Positions 22,919 to 36,427 of a DNA stretch of 64,000 bases are shown here, piece by piece. Numbering within the stretch: position 1 is the first letter of the stretch; every line of letters begins with the position of its first letter. Source of the DNA: Molanna angustata. Lineage: Eukaryota; Arthropoda; Insecta; Trichoptera; Molannidae. The translations under genes were made by a program, and so were the position numbers. The stretch lies in the NCBI GenBank assembly GCA_963576475.1, contig OY754974.1, forward strand, positions 11,614,904 to 11,678,903, written 5' to 3'. A model generated the notes under the pieces. That model ran no database searches. It was not told the DNA's origin and saw only the letters and a program-made list of their open reading frames with translations.

Positions 22919-23637
22919 GAGGTTAAGGTGCCTATCTTCCTGCACTTAAAACATATTGGTTTAGGTATAAGTTTACAGTCTCTCGTTAAGTGACCATTTT
23001 TATCACATTTTTTACAAATAAGGGGAGCAGCATTTGATACTGCGGTGACCGGGTGTGATATATTTTAAGATTTCGTGAAGTTTTTACTAGATGGATACGA
23101 CGTCGGTACGAACTCTTCTTCATCCAATTCTTCATCAGCATGGACCATGTCCATTAAATGGGATTGTTCTTCCCCCACCACCACCCGTTCTGCTTATGGG
23201 GACTAATAACGGCCCCTTGCAAAACTCTGAAAGAACACATAAAGAACATACGAAGAGTCCGGAGAACTCTAAAACCTTGCAGACACTGCACTTAATGTGC
23301 CAAAGAGAGCTAATCATGTTGAAACAACTGGCTCACTGCTCAGTGATAGTGAAGATAATAGTGCACCGAATTTAAGACAGAAAGTCTTGAAAGCCCTAAA
23401 GTTGCTCTTCGTGGCTACATGGCTACAATTAAATGGGATATTGACGAGGCGTGATAGGTGCGTAGAATTAATTTACAGTCGGGACGAGCATGTTTCACAA
23501 TGTGACGTATGACTTCCGACTCTTCCCAAGGCTTGGCTAATTTTTTGGACATAAAATGCACGGATTCGATATAGTTCGAGGTGAGTTCGCCAGGTTTCTG
23601 AACACGTTCCCTCAATTCACGTTCTAATCGACCGGCC
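22919..23637 (-). pseudogene. GYP-1 gag, C-terminal half with zinc knuckle
   Basis: Directly after the hAT insertion the frame reads KAGRLERELRERVQKPGELT and YIESVHFMSKKLAKPW, typical of Gypsy gag capsid ends. It is interrupted by a small insertion at 23165-23427. It then continues with an acidic stretch (ADEELDEEEF), has one stop (near 23069), and reaches CKKCDKNGHLTRDC, a CCHC zinc knuckle, followed by a second CFKC that runs into the HARB-1 insertion. This half would bind nucleic acid. Confidence 0.8.
23153..23439. repeat. Small insertion in GYP-1 gag with 12-bp direct repeats
   Basis: ATTAAATGGGAT occurs at 23153-23164 and 23428-23439. Removing one copy and the 263 bp between restores a continuous gag frame. 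The inserted DNA has no poly-A tail or recognisable TIR. On the plus strand it carries open frames with a Pro run (PPPPP) and with LLSDSEDNSAPN, which I cannot identify. Confidence 0.6.
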
Positions 23638-23716
23638 TTCACAAATAGTGATGAGCAAAAGTCTTGCAAGTCTTGCAGTCTTGGTCTTGGTCTTGCATTT
23701 TTTGCATTTTTTCCGT

Positions 23717-25171
<1,455 letters not shown>

Positions 25172-26395
25172 GTTTAAAATAACATACAAAGATCGAATTT
25201 TATGACATCATTTTATAAAAATGGTATAAAAATAATTTATAATTTAAATAATTTTGTTTCATTGTTAAATGAATTCATAATAATAAATAGGTGTAGTTAC
25301 CAAAATGTAATTTCTAGGTAGGTACTTCTTTAAGAATGAAATTTACATATCGGTTTAAAATACAAATATTTTTTATACTATGAACACGTGCGTGTATACA
25401 CAGGAAGTCAACATCTCAGATTCAAATTGTCTCATATTACGTTTACGTGATGCAAAAATAACTCTTATCATTACTAGCGCAAATGTCATATTTGACCGCG
25501 GTGTGTAAAAGAATAAAATAATATTATTCTTCGAGACAATAATTTTGGCCGATGTAAACAAACGTACTCAGAGGCGTTGCAAGTGTAGGTACTTTACCTT
25601 GTGTATAAAGTAAATACAATTAATTATTTTATTTAATGTTTTCCAAATTTCGATTTGTTCAAGAGAATTTATTTCTATTAACAGACCGATAAAAGTTTCA
25701 ATCGAAGATGTGCGAGATATGTATGCCAGATCTATATTTTTCATGGTTTTTTCAACTTTGAAAATACCATTCCTATGGAGCACGTTACAACTATTTAATT
25801 TTAATACGAATAATACTGCCGAAGGCCATTTACAATTACAATTATACACAATACAAATAAAAATATTCATCACAGTCAATTAGAAAAACATAATAATGTA
25901 CCTATTTATTTTATCGATTGAATGAATATGCAAACAAAGCATTAAATATACATATAAGGGACACACACAGACACACTAAGCCTCTAAGTTGGTGTTTTTT
26001 GACTTCAAAGTTGAAAAAAACATGAAAGATATAGACCTGGCATAAAATTCTCTTAATACTGACGATTCATTAAGATAAATATATTCTCTTGAACGTGTCG
26101 ACAGTTGGAATATTATGTATCTATGTATATATGGGTATGTATGTATGCATGTATATATTTTTAAGTGTTTAGATTTTCTTATTAGTATGAATACCTAAAT
26201 TTTGTATTTTTGTAAAGTAATCCTTTCAGAATACAATTTCACCATGATACTAGTTAATAATCTGCAATAAAAAGAATACCCTTAAAAATTTCAAATTCAT
26301 AACTCCGCACTATATAACCTTCGGGGGTAGTGGAGGATAAAAATATTTCAATATTTTCAAATGTTTGAATGTTAACTTTGTGGTTCATATTTAAC
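25172..26395. other. Gene-free stretch with family R fragments
   Basis: Fragments resembling R ends occur near 25640-25760 and 25960-26125 (AAGCCTCTAAGTTGGTG, GTGTCGACAGTTGG). The rest is AT-rich and unassigned. The ORF at 25568-25879 on the minus strand shows no recognisable domain. Confidence 0.5.
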
Positions 26396-26506
26396 AAATT
26401 AAATTTAAAGATATAACTTTGTATTAACCACGTTTTTTGGTTTCAACCAAAAATCTTTCAACCAAAAAACGTGGTTAATACAAAGTTATATCTTTAAATT
26501 TAATTT
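26396..26506. repeat. Perfect 47-bp inverted repeat (hairpin)
   Basis: The arms at 26396-26442 and 26460-26506 are exact reverse complements (landmark ACTTTGTATTAACCACG), with a 17-base loop. Transcription from either strand would give a stable hairpin. It could be a very small snap-back element or a small-RNA precursor. Confidence 0.9.
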
Positions 26507-27716
26507 AAAAATATTTCACATCAAACCATTGATTTTTTACGTTCATATTGCCAATGTCAAACGCAGTGGTTCAACCATGTTAAGTAAAAATACATAATAT
26601 CTACTGTGAAACAATATTTAATAAACAGTAACGGTCTTACTTATTAGATTTCATTAATAGCTTACTTAACGCGCAACAAGATAAGCACGACTAAAATAGT
26701 TAAGATCGGTATTAATAAATCTTACTTATAAACGTATACTAAGATATGACTTACTAGTTCACTAAATTGTTTACGAACACCCTCATTTATTTTTTTCATA
26801 TTGTCACATTGGCTTCACAGATGTCAAAAAATTGAAATTTGCATGTAATTTTTGGATAGCTGACATCGAAAAATGAAAACGAAAACCGCGTTGTGCCGTG
26901 TTGAGTCAAATTAAACACGATTGCGATGAAGAATAACTAGGAAAATCGTTATAAGTATTAAATTTTTCTGTCAATCTCAAATATGCGTCGGAACATATGT
27001 GAAAGATCCGCCATTTTGAAATATTTGTTATGACGCGTTAGTCAAGCGTTAAACAACCTCTCGACCTGTCTTAACTTGTCGTATATGAAATTAAGGCGTA
27101 ATAAAGATAGTCACGGTTTATAAGTAAACTTTTACGTTAATCACGCTCTATTACCAAGTACCTACTATAGATAGTTTACGTTTATAAGTAAGACGGTATG
27201 TACTTAAGGCAAACAACACGTACTCTAATGATGTATTTGTAAAAGAATGTAATTTAACTAATATTATATAGGGCGCCCATAGAAGAGGGTACCTATGTAT
27301 ATACATACATAAGCAATATAGAGGTATACTCTTTGTCAAAAAGAACCTCAATGACTTTCAAACTTAAAAATCTAATGAATTACGTATGATTGTTTGACCA
27401 TTGGATGATCACTAGTAGGTACATACAAATTTAAGAAATCTTTGTATGAAGTTAGATTGAAAAAGCCAATTTTCTAAAAGCATAACATTTTTTCCACTTT
27501 TAATGATAGATGCACATTATTTTAATTAAACAATAAAAAAATGATTAATTAAATTTACCATACAAGGAAATAAAATAAAATCAATTATTAATAAAAAAAA
27601 ACACGGCACTCGGCTCTGAACGAGCGGTATGTATGTCAAAGAAAGGATTAGTACTTCTCTTGTGTTACGCCGCCGTTAGACAAACATAACATTTATGATT
27701 GTATCATAAAAGTATA
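26507..27716. other. Gene-free stretch
   Basis: It contains MITE-like segments with inverted CTTATAAACG/CGTTTATAAG motifs (about 26725 and 27178). No coding region identified. Confidence 0.4.
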
Positions 27717-29612
27717 TCGAATATTTTTATTATTGCATATGCGCAAACATTGGATTTTTTTCCCTGTCGGGAGTCAAAGATATTTTTTAACAGATTTTTA
27801 ATTATCTCAATAGAGACGAAGTTGGAATATTTATTGTAGGAGAACCGGGAAATCAAGGCACCTACAGGGCTTACGACCTGTCATCGGCTGGTTTACGTGA
27901 TCACTTTATGCGCTTGCGCAACGTTCACCAATTATGCCTTTTAATGAGATCCCTATCAATTCAATTTTGAAAGTTCTATATATTGTAATACTGAAATTCT
28001 TTTCGCTTGAAAATAAGGAATTTTTACTACAGCCATCTATGGGTGAAATTATGAACAACAATCTTATTATTTTTATTTATTTTATTGGAACGCCATCTAT
28101 TGAGAGAATTGGTTTTTTTGTAAATAATGAAAGCTACAATTCTTATATCTGAGGTGACAATGCATTTTTCGCATAGAAGTCACCCCTGAATTGCGCCAGA
28201 CTTATAAGGTCATTTTTGTCTTATTTACCTACTTGTACCAATGTGTAAGTAATCGAATATTTTTATTATTGCATATGCGCAAACATTGGATTTTTTTCCC
28301 TGTCGGGAGTCAAAGATATTTTTTAACAGATTTTTAATTATCTCAATAGAGACGAAGTTGGAATATTTATTGTAGGAGAACCGGGAAATCAAGGCACCTA
28401 CAGGGCTTACGACCTGTCATCGGCTGGTTTACGTGATCACTTTATGCGCTTGCGCAACGTTCACCAATTATGCCTTGATTTCCCGGTTCTCCTACAATAA
28501 ATATTCCAACTTCGTCTCTATTGAGATAATTAAAAATCTGTTAAAAAATATCTTTGACTCCCGACAGGGAAAAAAATCCAATGTTTGCGCATATGCAATA
28601 ATAAAAATATTCGATTACTTACACATTGGTACAAGTAGGTAAATAAGACAAAAATGACCTTATAAGTCTGGCGCAATTCAGGGGTGACTTCTATGCGAAA
28701 AATGCATTGTCACCTCAGATATAAGAATTGTAGCTTTCATTATTTACAAAAAAACCAATTCTCTCAATAGATGGCGTTCCAATAAAATAAATAAAAATAA
28801 TAAGATTGTTGTTCATAATTTCACCCATAGATGGCTGTAGTAAAAATTCCTTATTTTCAAGCGAAAAGAATTTCAGTATTACAATATATAGAACTTTCAA
28901 AATTGAATTGATAGGGATCTCATTAAAAGGCATAATTGGTGAACGTTGCGCAAGCGCATAAAGTGATCACGTAAACCAGCCGATGACAGGTCGTAAGCCC
29001 TGTAGGTGCCTTGATTTCCCGGTTCTCCTACAATAAATATTCCAACTTCGTCTCTATTGAGATAATTAAAAATCTGTTAAAAAATATCTTTGACTCCCGA
29101 CAGGGAAAAAAATCCAATGTTTGCGCATATGCAATAATAAAAATATTCGATTACTTACACATTGGTACAAGTAGGTAAATAAGACAAAAATGACCTTATA
29201 AGTCTGGCGCAATTCAGGGGTGACTTCTATGCGAAAAATGCATTGTCACCTCAGATATAAGAATTGTAGCTTTCATTATTTACAAAAAAACCAATTCTCT
29301 CAATAGATGGCGTTCCAATAAAATAAATAAAAATAATAAGATTGTTGTTCATAATTTCACCCATAGATGGCTGTAGTAAAAATTCCTTATTTTCAAGCGA
29401 AAAGAATTTCAGTATTACAATATATAGAACTTTCAAAATTGAATTGATAGGGATCTCATTAAAAGGCATAATTGGTGAACGTTGCGCAAGCGCATAAAGT
29501 GATCACGTAAACCAGCCGATGACAGGTCGTAAGCCCTGTAGGTGCCTTGATTTCCCGGTTCTCCTACAATAAATATTCCAACTTCGTCTCTATTGAGATA
29601 ATTAAAAATCTG
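27717..29612. repeat. T/I repeat array with a 679-bp palindrome
   Basis: A 224-bp block T (TCGAATATTTTTATTATTGC ... ATTATGCCTT) alternates with a block I of about 312 bp. Order: T1 27717-27940(+), I1, T2 28253-28476(+), partial T3 28472-28614(-), I3, T4 28927-29150(-), I4, partial T5 29463-29612(-). Arms 27717-28395 and 28472-29150 are inverted copies of 679 bp around a 76-base loop. A 72-codon frame in I is read with the same sequence at 27934-28152, 28715-28933 and 29251-29469, which reflects copy identity and is not evidence of a gene. Another T/I copy is at 50912-51518. Confidence 0.85.
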
Positions 29613-30060
29613 ATAAAAGTATATGTTTGCATGATTTTGCACGAAATAAGACATTTTTAATCTGGCACGGTTCATATTTTAACATCCTGTGTAGGACGTA
29701 GGTATATGTTTCTGTGCGAGTTTTGACATGATATAATATTATACCTACATAAATATCTATCATTCAAGTAAGTTGGAAGGTATATTCATTATTTCACGAG
29801 TTGCATGTAACACATGAGACACAATTTAAGAGTACGTATCAAACTAAAAACACACATTAATAAATATTTTAATTTTTTTTTATTTTCCAACAACAACTGT
29901 CGATTTGTTTAAGGGAATTTATTCTCTTAACATATCAAGCGATGATACGCGAGATTTGTATGCCAGGTCTATATTTTTCGTGTTTTTTTCAACATTGGAG
30001 TAAAAAAAGTCAACTTAGAGGCTACTCAGCATATATGTTATATAAATAGATTATTATTAG
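29613..30060. other. Unassigned stretch with family R scraps
   Basis: R-like end pieces occur near 29795-29850 (GTTGCATGTAACACATGAGA) and 29890-30040. No coding region. Confidence 0.45.
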
Positions 30061-30235
30061 ATGGGTCGATGGCAGAGCGGTTAGCGTGCTGGGCTAGTAA
30101 TCCAGTGGTTGTCAGTTCGAATCCTGCCTTGATCGTTTTCTTTCACCTATAGCATAAGCATTTATGCTTATTTTAGGGAAAGTAGGAAGATACATATATA
30201 TGTACTTGTTTAGCAAGGACATATTCATTTTGTAT
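30061..30235 (+). repeat. tRNA-derived SINE, copy 1
   Basis: The head is tRNA-like. A box TGGCAGAGCGG at about 30069, an anticodon stem-loop CTGGG-CTAGTAA-TCCAG (anticodon AGT, threonine type), B box AGTTCGAATCC at about 30113. It is followed by a body (GCATAAGCATTTATGCTTA, TTTAGGGAAAGTAGGAAG) that recurs at 49326, 50050 and 58055. The acceptor stem is not that of a normal tRNA. Confidence 0.8.
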
Positions 30236-30690
30236 GTAATGTTTTTTAACATTTTTTATAAAAATTGAATTTAGTGACGACATCTTTTCATACAATTTGT
30301 AAGGCATCTCAAAATTTAACAATTATTGTAATAAAAGTTTAGTGACGACATTTCATAAAAATTGTGTGGCAGTGACCTATACACAATACCTATATTATAA
30401 GGCAATGAAATATAATATCATTGATCTAAGGTGACTAAATAGTTTGATACTTAATCTTCAAAATAAATACATACCATCAAACTGTTTTCATATTCTGGGT
30501 AAGAAGGAAGGACTGACCTCTCCATACTACCCTATCTTGACATACATACCTACATGTTTTGTATAGAGTACAAAATATCTTAAAATATTTAATTGTTTGT
30601 ATTTAGGGGTTTCTATTTCTGTGCGTATTCTTTAACTAAACATACTATCGCATGTCTGATAGTTTCCTTGTATTTATTTTTATATTATTA
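30236..30690 (+). repeat. Family R fragment
   Basis: It matches the 3' half of R: GAATTTAGTGACGACATC, TATACACAATACC, ACATACCATCAAACTG and a decayed end. The first part contains a short internal duplication (AGTGACGACAT twice). Confidence 0.65.
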
Positions 30691-31199
30691 TAATTTTAGG
30701 GAGAGTGATACCGGGGGGTAGAGAATAAGGTAGAAGTCGCCTTCCAGATTTGACTCTCTCGCAAGCGGAGAGTACAAGATCCTGACGCTTCCACCTTCTC
30801 ACCGTGCCGTATCGTAATGACAAGGGCTCACTCCAGTAATAAAAGAATTTTTAAGTTATTTCTCTCGTTTCTGTTTAATTATAGTTTTTAAAAACAAAAT
30901 TCAAATTTAAATAATATAGACGTACAAAAAAAATAATACAAAATACAATAAATTTGCAAATGCGATCCCAATCGCAGAATACATTAAAAAAACAATAAAT
31001 AATATAATGGTGCGTAGACATGGCCATGACGCTACAAAAGGAACATACATGGGTTACACTTACGATTATGTAGTTTTTTCAAAAATAAAATATTCGTTGG
31101 TTTTCACTTGAAGTTCTATTTGTTTTTCACTTGTAATTAAAATTCACTGTACCTTGTTTGCAGGGGTCGAAGTTAAGTTCGCGGTGCGACTGTTATTGT
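30691..31199. other. Unassigned stretch
   Basis: A GC-richer patch lies at about 30700-30830, then AT-rich DNA. Nothing recognised. Confidence 0.4.
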
Positions 31200-32127
31200 C
31201 TAGGCGCCCGCAACGTTTCGCGGTTCGCGATAACGCTGGGCGCTCGTTCTGCACAATCCTGGAAGATCGCGTTGGCTCGTTCCGTGTTCTTCGGTGCGTG
31301 TTGTCCACTTGTTATCGTTCGGCGCTGAATATATTTTTGAATTTATTTCTAATTCATTCTTAATTAAATTAATATCCATGTCGATTAGGCTCGTAAGCCC
31401 TAAATACGCCCCCACACTGCCATTTGGTCAGATGGATGGGTGGCTATATCCAGTCTTTTCTTATTCCCACACTGCCTCCTGGGTCAGATGAATGGTGAAT
31501 AGAATTTTTCGATATCGACGACGTCAACTTGGTCTTGCCAAGGCCCGTAGGCGAGACTGGTTACTGATTTAACTTGAACTCTTGTTACTATAAAATTTTA
31601 AACTTGACTAAAGCTACCGAACGATTAATACGCAGATTCGACTCACTGGTTATTTTTAAAATAATAATGTTCCTTTATTTTCCTTTAAATTAACTTTGTT
31701 TTTTTTAACTTAAAACTTTAAGGACGGCGGCCAGGGCGTAAGCCCTGACCGCCTCACACGGCCCTCAGGCCCACTACTTTTTGTTTCTCACTGTGACTGT
31801 TCGTCTGATTGACACTGTTCAACTATCTTTGCTATTGACTCTGCTACTAACTCTTACTGATTCTTACTGACTGTTACTGGTCGTCCAGGTAGTAGGATTC
31901 TACCTTATATAATAAAGGTACCCCTGTCTCGAAGAGAGGGGGTGTACAGGGGTATAAAATATTCAAAATGTTTGCACGCAAATCATTTTTGCATATTTTA
32001 CTAAAATTAACAGTAAAAAAAATATTTAAAATTAACAATAGCATATTTTGCATTCTGCGTGGGATCGAGACTAACATAAATACAACAAATTACTCTAATT
32101 AAATTAATTAACCCTGGCCACGTAACA
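31200..32127 (-). mobile_element. LTR and gag start of an unclassified LTR element
   Basis: On the minus strand a TGTTACGTGGCCAGGG start (32127) is followed by a promoter-like TATATAAGGTAGAATC and an AGT-rich initiator (AGTAACAGTCAGTAAG), as in Gypsy LTRs. The 3' LTR boundary is not certain (about 31490). An ATG near 31395 opens a frame with MDINLIKNELEIN that ends at 31200. It looks like a 5' LTR plus leader plus truncated gag. No partner LTR was found. Confidence 0.45.
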
Positions 32128-32214
32128 TTTTAGCTGGTACAATCGGTGACAGTGTTTTCAGTGTTTAAACCGTTTATTTTGAAGTGAAATTGTATTGAGA
32201 AGTATCACACGCGC

Positions 32215-32465
32215 AATTCCGTCAAAACTCACGCTCGCGAGGGCTGTATGAAAGCACTATTGCGCGATGTGTGACATTTATCGGAAGTGACGCGTGAGAT
32301 ACAACCAACATGAAAAAAATAATGTTTTTCGTTACTGTCTTGAAGTAATTTACAATGACGAGCGTCAGACACGGATTTATCAAAACTCATACTCGCGAGA
32401 GCTGTATTAAGGCCCCTAACGCGCGATATATGACGTTTATCAAAAGTCACGTGTCCGGCGCGTAC
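32215..32465. repeat. Degenerate tandem duplication, about 167-bp period
   Basis: The block with CAAAACTCACGCTCGCGAG, GCGCGATGTGTGACATTTATC and AGTGACGCGTGAG near 32223-32300 recurs with substitutions near 32390-32460. Confidence 0.6.
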
Positions 32466-33600
32466 ATTGTAAACATTTTCATTGAAAGTAAAATTGCCTG
32501 ACGCGAATATATCCTTTCGCGAATTACACGTTTGTTTCTTTCGGCAACCAGATCCACCCCGGGAATTATGAGCAATACGGCATCAGTGAATTCGTCGGTA
32601 GCTAGACCTGGATTGCGCAAAATCAACCTCCGTGTATCTCGCTAGAGGACAATACGACGTTAGAGTAACAATTGAGAAAAGAAACAAAAAACGGAAATGT
32701 AAAACTGAAACTATTTATTTTGAATATTTGAAACCGGATTTAAAACATCTGAAAGCACCGTCGGCTGGGATTTACATAACGATCGATGAAGGTTAAAAGG
32801 GTTCGATTTTTTTCAGGTAGCCTGAATCTATATTTGAATAATAAGCATTGAAATATTTAAGTGCGGAAAAATCCAAATCTCTGAGACAATTAGTTACTGA
32901 CCATGTTTTATTGCAGAACCCAAATAAATGGTCTTTGCGCGGTATTGAAAAAAGGTTATTTTATATGATGGTGATGTATTGTGTTTTCGAACTGGGTACA
33001 GATTAAAAGAATACAATTATGAACGTTAAAACCGAAAATACCTGAACCAACAACAGAATTAATATATTTTAAAATATTTACGAAAGCCAAGGTTAATAAC
33101 AATATGAAATGTTTAAAAATTATATTCGGGGCTATTGTTAGGGGAGACAATTGATGTCACCAGGGTACCACCAAATATTCTACCTGCATCAAGAGGACTT
33201 ATATAATTATTGGCATCAATGTTCATGACTAGAAAAATATGTTGTTAGATATTTTCATAAGAATAATCTTTGAAAGATTTATTATATTCAGACAATGATT
33301 TTAGTTTTGATTCACTTCAGCTTATACATCGACGTTATGGATCTTAAATTCTTCAACATGTTTGTATTTCATTTTTTATTTTTATAACTAGAATAACAAC
33401 ATTATATGAAAAGTTATAAAAATACAGAAATTTCAATAAACGATATTTCATAGTTTGGTGATTTTTTTTTTCCAAAAATTGTAATAATTTGATCTTAGAT
33501 TATATATGTTTGATAGGTACCTAAAATTATATAACATGTTTACTTTAAGGAAAATTTAGGTTTTATTAAAAAAAATCGAATATGTACCTACTTTACCTAC
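32466..33600. other. Unassigned AT-rich stretch
   Basis: A frame at about 32670-32800 reads KCKTETIYFEYLKPDLKH, which might be a polyprotein relic, but I cannot assign it. Otherwise nothing. Confidence 0.4.
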
Positions 33601-33783
33601 TCATGTAAGTGCAAGACTTGCAAGACTCTTGCTGCAAGACCAAGACCAAGACCAAGACTATGTATGCAAGACCAAGACCAAGACTATACTTGTAAACGCA
33701 AGACCAAGACCAAGACCGCGGGTGCAAGACCAAGACCAAGACCACCCCGGTCTTGGTCTTGCATTTGCTCATCACTATTCACA

Positions 33784-34359
33784 AAACGTTTTGTCAAAGA
33801 AGATTTAAGTTGCTCCCACGAATTAATTAATGTTCTGTTCGCTCTGTACCATACTTCCGCGTGTCCGCATACTAAATCGGAAAATGCACGTAATATTAGT
33901 TCTTCAGGGATTCTACGGGCATATTGTAAATATTCCAATTCTTCTAAGAAGTCTATAACGTCGGATGATCCGTCATATTTTAAATTAAGGCTAGTCAATC
34001 CCGCTATCCTAGATTCTTTGAGAAAATATTCATTTTTCGAACAGCATGTTCGATTTGAATTTTCAGTACCTACGTCTAACTCTATCTGACGTTTGAACTT
34101 CATTCTCCCCGATTTACATATATCGCGTAGAACCGGCTAAGTCCTGTTCTGAGCTACGTTCAAGAGGTGAAATACTAGAGGATTGATTTTCGAGACCTTT
34201 CCTTCTCAAATAATCTTCCATGTGAGCTAGAGAATGGTTCCATGCACGCGCCTGTTGTTGTAAAATTTTCAATTTTTTATCTGGCTTGAAACCTCTATTT
34301 GATAATTTGGCTTTTAATTGAGAGACCGAGTTAAATGAACTTTCAGAAATGATCTCCAT
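33784..34359 (-). pseudogene. GYP-1 gag, N-terminal half
   Basis: The first frame starts with the ATG at 34359 (MEIISESSFNSVSQLKAKL), a basic, coiled-coil-like start, and ends at 34114. A frameshift leads to 34103, where LKYDGSSDVIDFLEELEYL and RAFSDLVCGHAEVWYRANR appear; these are typical retrotransposon gag capsid blocks. The frame reaches LTKRFV and then hits the hAT insertion. It would form the capsid. Residues encoded after LTKRFV in the open frame are hAT terminal sequence and not gag. Confidence 0.8.
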
Positions 34360-36407
34360 ATTTAAAATGCGATATTTAAAATGGTTGAAGAATTAAAAAA
34401 TTAATTTCTACTAACAAGAAATATGAATTAACAGAGAAAAAATGCACTAAGTCGAGCACGTTATTTAAATTGTTAAATAAACTATTAAGTTTTCTATGAA
34501 GAATATATTATAGAATTACAATGCTATCAATGTTCAATATGCACAGAATCGTGCCACACATTGAACCATCGAAAGTAATCAATTCACCTGATTCAAAATA
34601 TTTATAAAAATGTAAAAAAATTAAAAAAGTATAATCAGCATAAAATTGTAAGTATTATAATTTACTGAGTGTATGCGATAATTATCCAATCTCCTTCTCT
34701 TCAGGAATAATTGACAGAATACTTAGGTATTTCTCAAGAGAAAAAATACTTTGGCTTATAAGAGCCGAATAATTACAAAAAATTTGAATTTGTCAGCACA
34801 AAATCATAAGTATTGTAATTTTAAAACGTTAAAATAAGTTATTTTTCAAGATTTCCCCGATGAAGAGCTATCAGTTGCTACTCAATGATACTTAAAAATT
34901 AGAAATAGTACATAAAAACAACAAATAAGTAAATACCAGACAATAAAACGTAAGATGGAGATTCTTCGTTCTTGCAGCAGTAAAATGTCGATCGAGAAAA
35001 ATGAAACCGAGTTGTGTCCTTTCCAAAAGTTATGTCAGGGTGGAAGAACCGCATGTAGAGTCGAACACCAACAGTCCTGAGGTCTAGAGATGATCTCAGC
35101 AACTTCCTTCAAAATTCTCTGGTCTCAGCAACTAGGTAGAAATGCAGGATATCAAAGTCCAGAAGACGGGACCAAAAGCTGAAAATTTTAGGAATATTTA
35201 GTTCGTCCTCACACAATTAAATACATCCTTCGTCTATAGGGTTCTATTCATGGAGCACACCAACTATGAAAACTCAAAGTATTTAAAAATAAGTTTTCCA
35301 TTACTCACCCACATTAAAGTGGAAAAATCAACAGGTGGTTTGATCAAAACTTTTTATAAAATTGAAATTAAGTTATTATGAAAACAGAATATTTTCGTCC
35401 AGAAAGGAGAAATATTTCATAACGATTAGTTTCACTTTGTATAAGGTTGATGCTTATTGTTTTATTTTATTATAGTTCACACCAATGGTGGAATAGTTGT
35501 AAGTATTTTTTTTTTATAAAACAAAGTTGCACAACAAAATAATTTTAAGATAGTTGGTTTCAATCCTAATGTTCACTGTATCAATGTGTCTAGACAACTG
35601 GTTACCTACTGAAAAAATTGGTGACAAAAATTTATTGTTCAAATAAATTGATGATGCATTGTGTACAACATTTACTATATAAAAATATTTTTTGTGGGTA
35701 CTTGACATATTATTATGTTGAACAATATTGTTAGATGTACTTTGTACATTATAGAAAAATATTATTATTACCCACCATACAAAATATAATGACAAAATTA
35801 TTATATTGTTGAACACAATACCTATAAAATAGTATAAGTTTTGGTAGGTATTAAAATACCTGCCGTTTGGCTCATATTGAAAGGTATGATCCACTGTAAG
35901 AAAAACATTATAAATTCAAAGATTATGATTTTTAAATTATGGACATTTTTATATTTAAAATAATGGAACAGTACGACCTGATAATTAAAATAGGATTCTT
36001 CCTCCCGCGTTGATAAACATCCCACATGACTTGGTGGTCGCCTCTTCTTCAGGGCAATCTCTGGAGTAGCTGCGTATCTGCTGGCGCAACTGTCGTCCGC
36101 CGTGGATGGTTGCTGGTGTGTCCGATGCTCGTTATACTGCGTTGTTGTCTCGTTCGGATGGAAAGGGTTGGGTAAGGAATGGAACAAGGATTCTCCACGT
36201 AACTAACTGTACCACATTTCCTCAAAGTATATTTCTCCGTCCCCGCCAATGATTGACAAGAATTAATGATGATAAAAAGAAGGGCGCCATCCTTGGACCG
36301 GCAAGACCAAAATTACAAAAAAAATGAAAGATTTAGAATTTAGAAAGACGATTTCGTTTTAGGGTCATTCCACGTTGAATGGTGTCAATTGTGGCGGTAT
36401 ATCCGCG
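34360..36407. other. GYP-1 untranslated leader
   Basis: About 2 kb between the GYP-1 primer site and gag. AT-rich, with no recognisable domain or further nested element. Confidence 0.5.
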
Positions 36408-36425
36408 CCTCACGTACGAGCGCCA
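36408..36425 (-). promoter_or_regulatory. GYP-1 primer-binding site
   Basis: TGGCGCTCGTACGTGAGG lies on the minus strand 2 bases after the 5' LTR. The TGGCGC start is common in Gypsy-type elements. Confidence 0.7.
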
Positions 36426-36427
36426 AT

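Noticed and set aside
27934..28152. Conserved 72-residue protein repeated three times
   Set aside because: The frames are identical because the DNA repeats are identical; no domain, and the frame is only part of the I block.
30063..30135. tRNA-Thr (AGT) gene
   Set aside because: Boxes and anticodon arm are tRNA-like, but the acceptor stem does not pair and the same body follows at 49326 and 58055, so it is a SINE head.
33593..33775. Leu/Val/Trp-rich peptide and Gln-Asp repeats
   Set aside because: These come from the CAAGACC subterminal repeats of the hAT end; the gag frame only runs into them.
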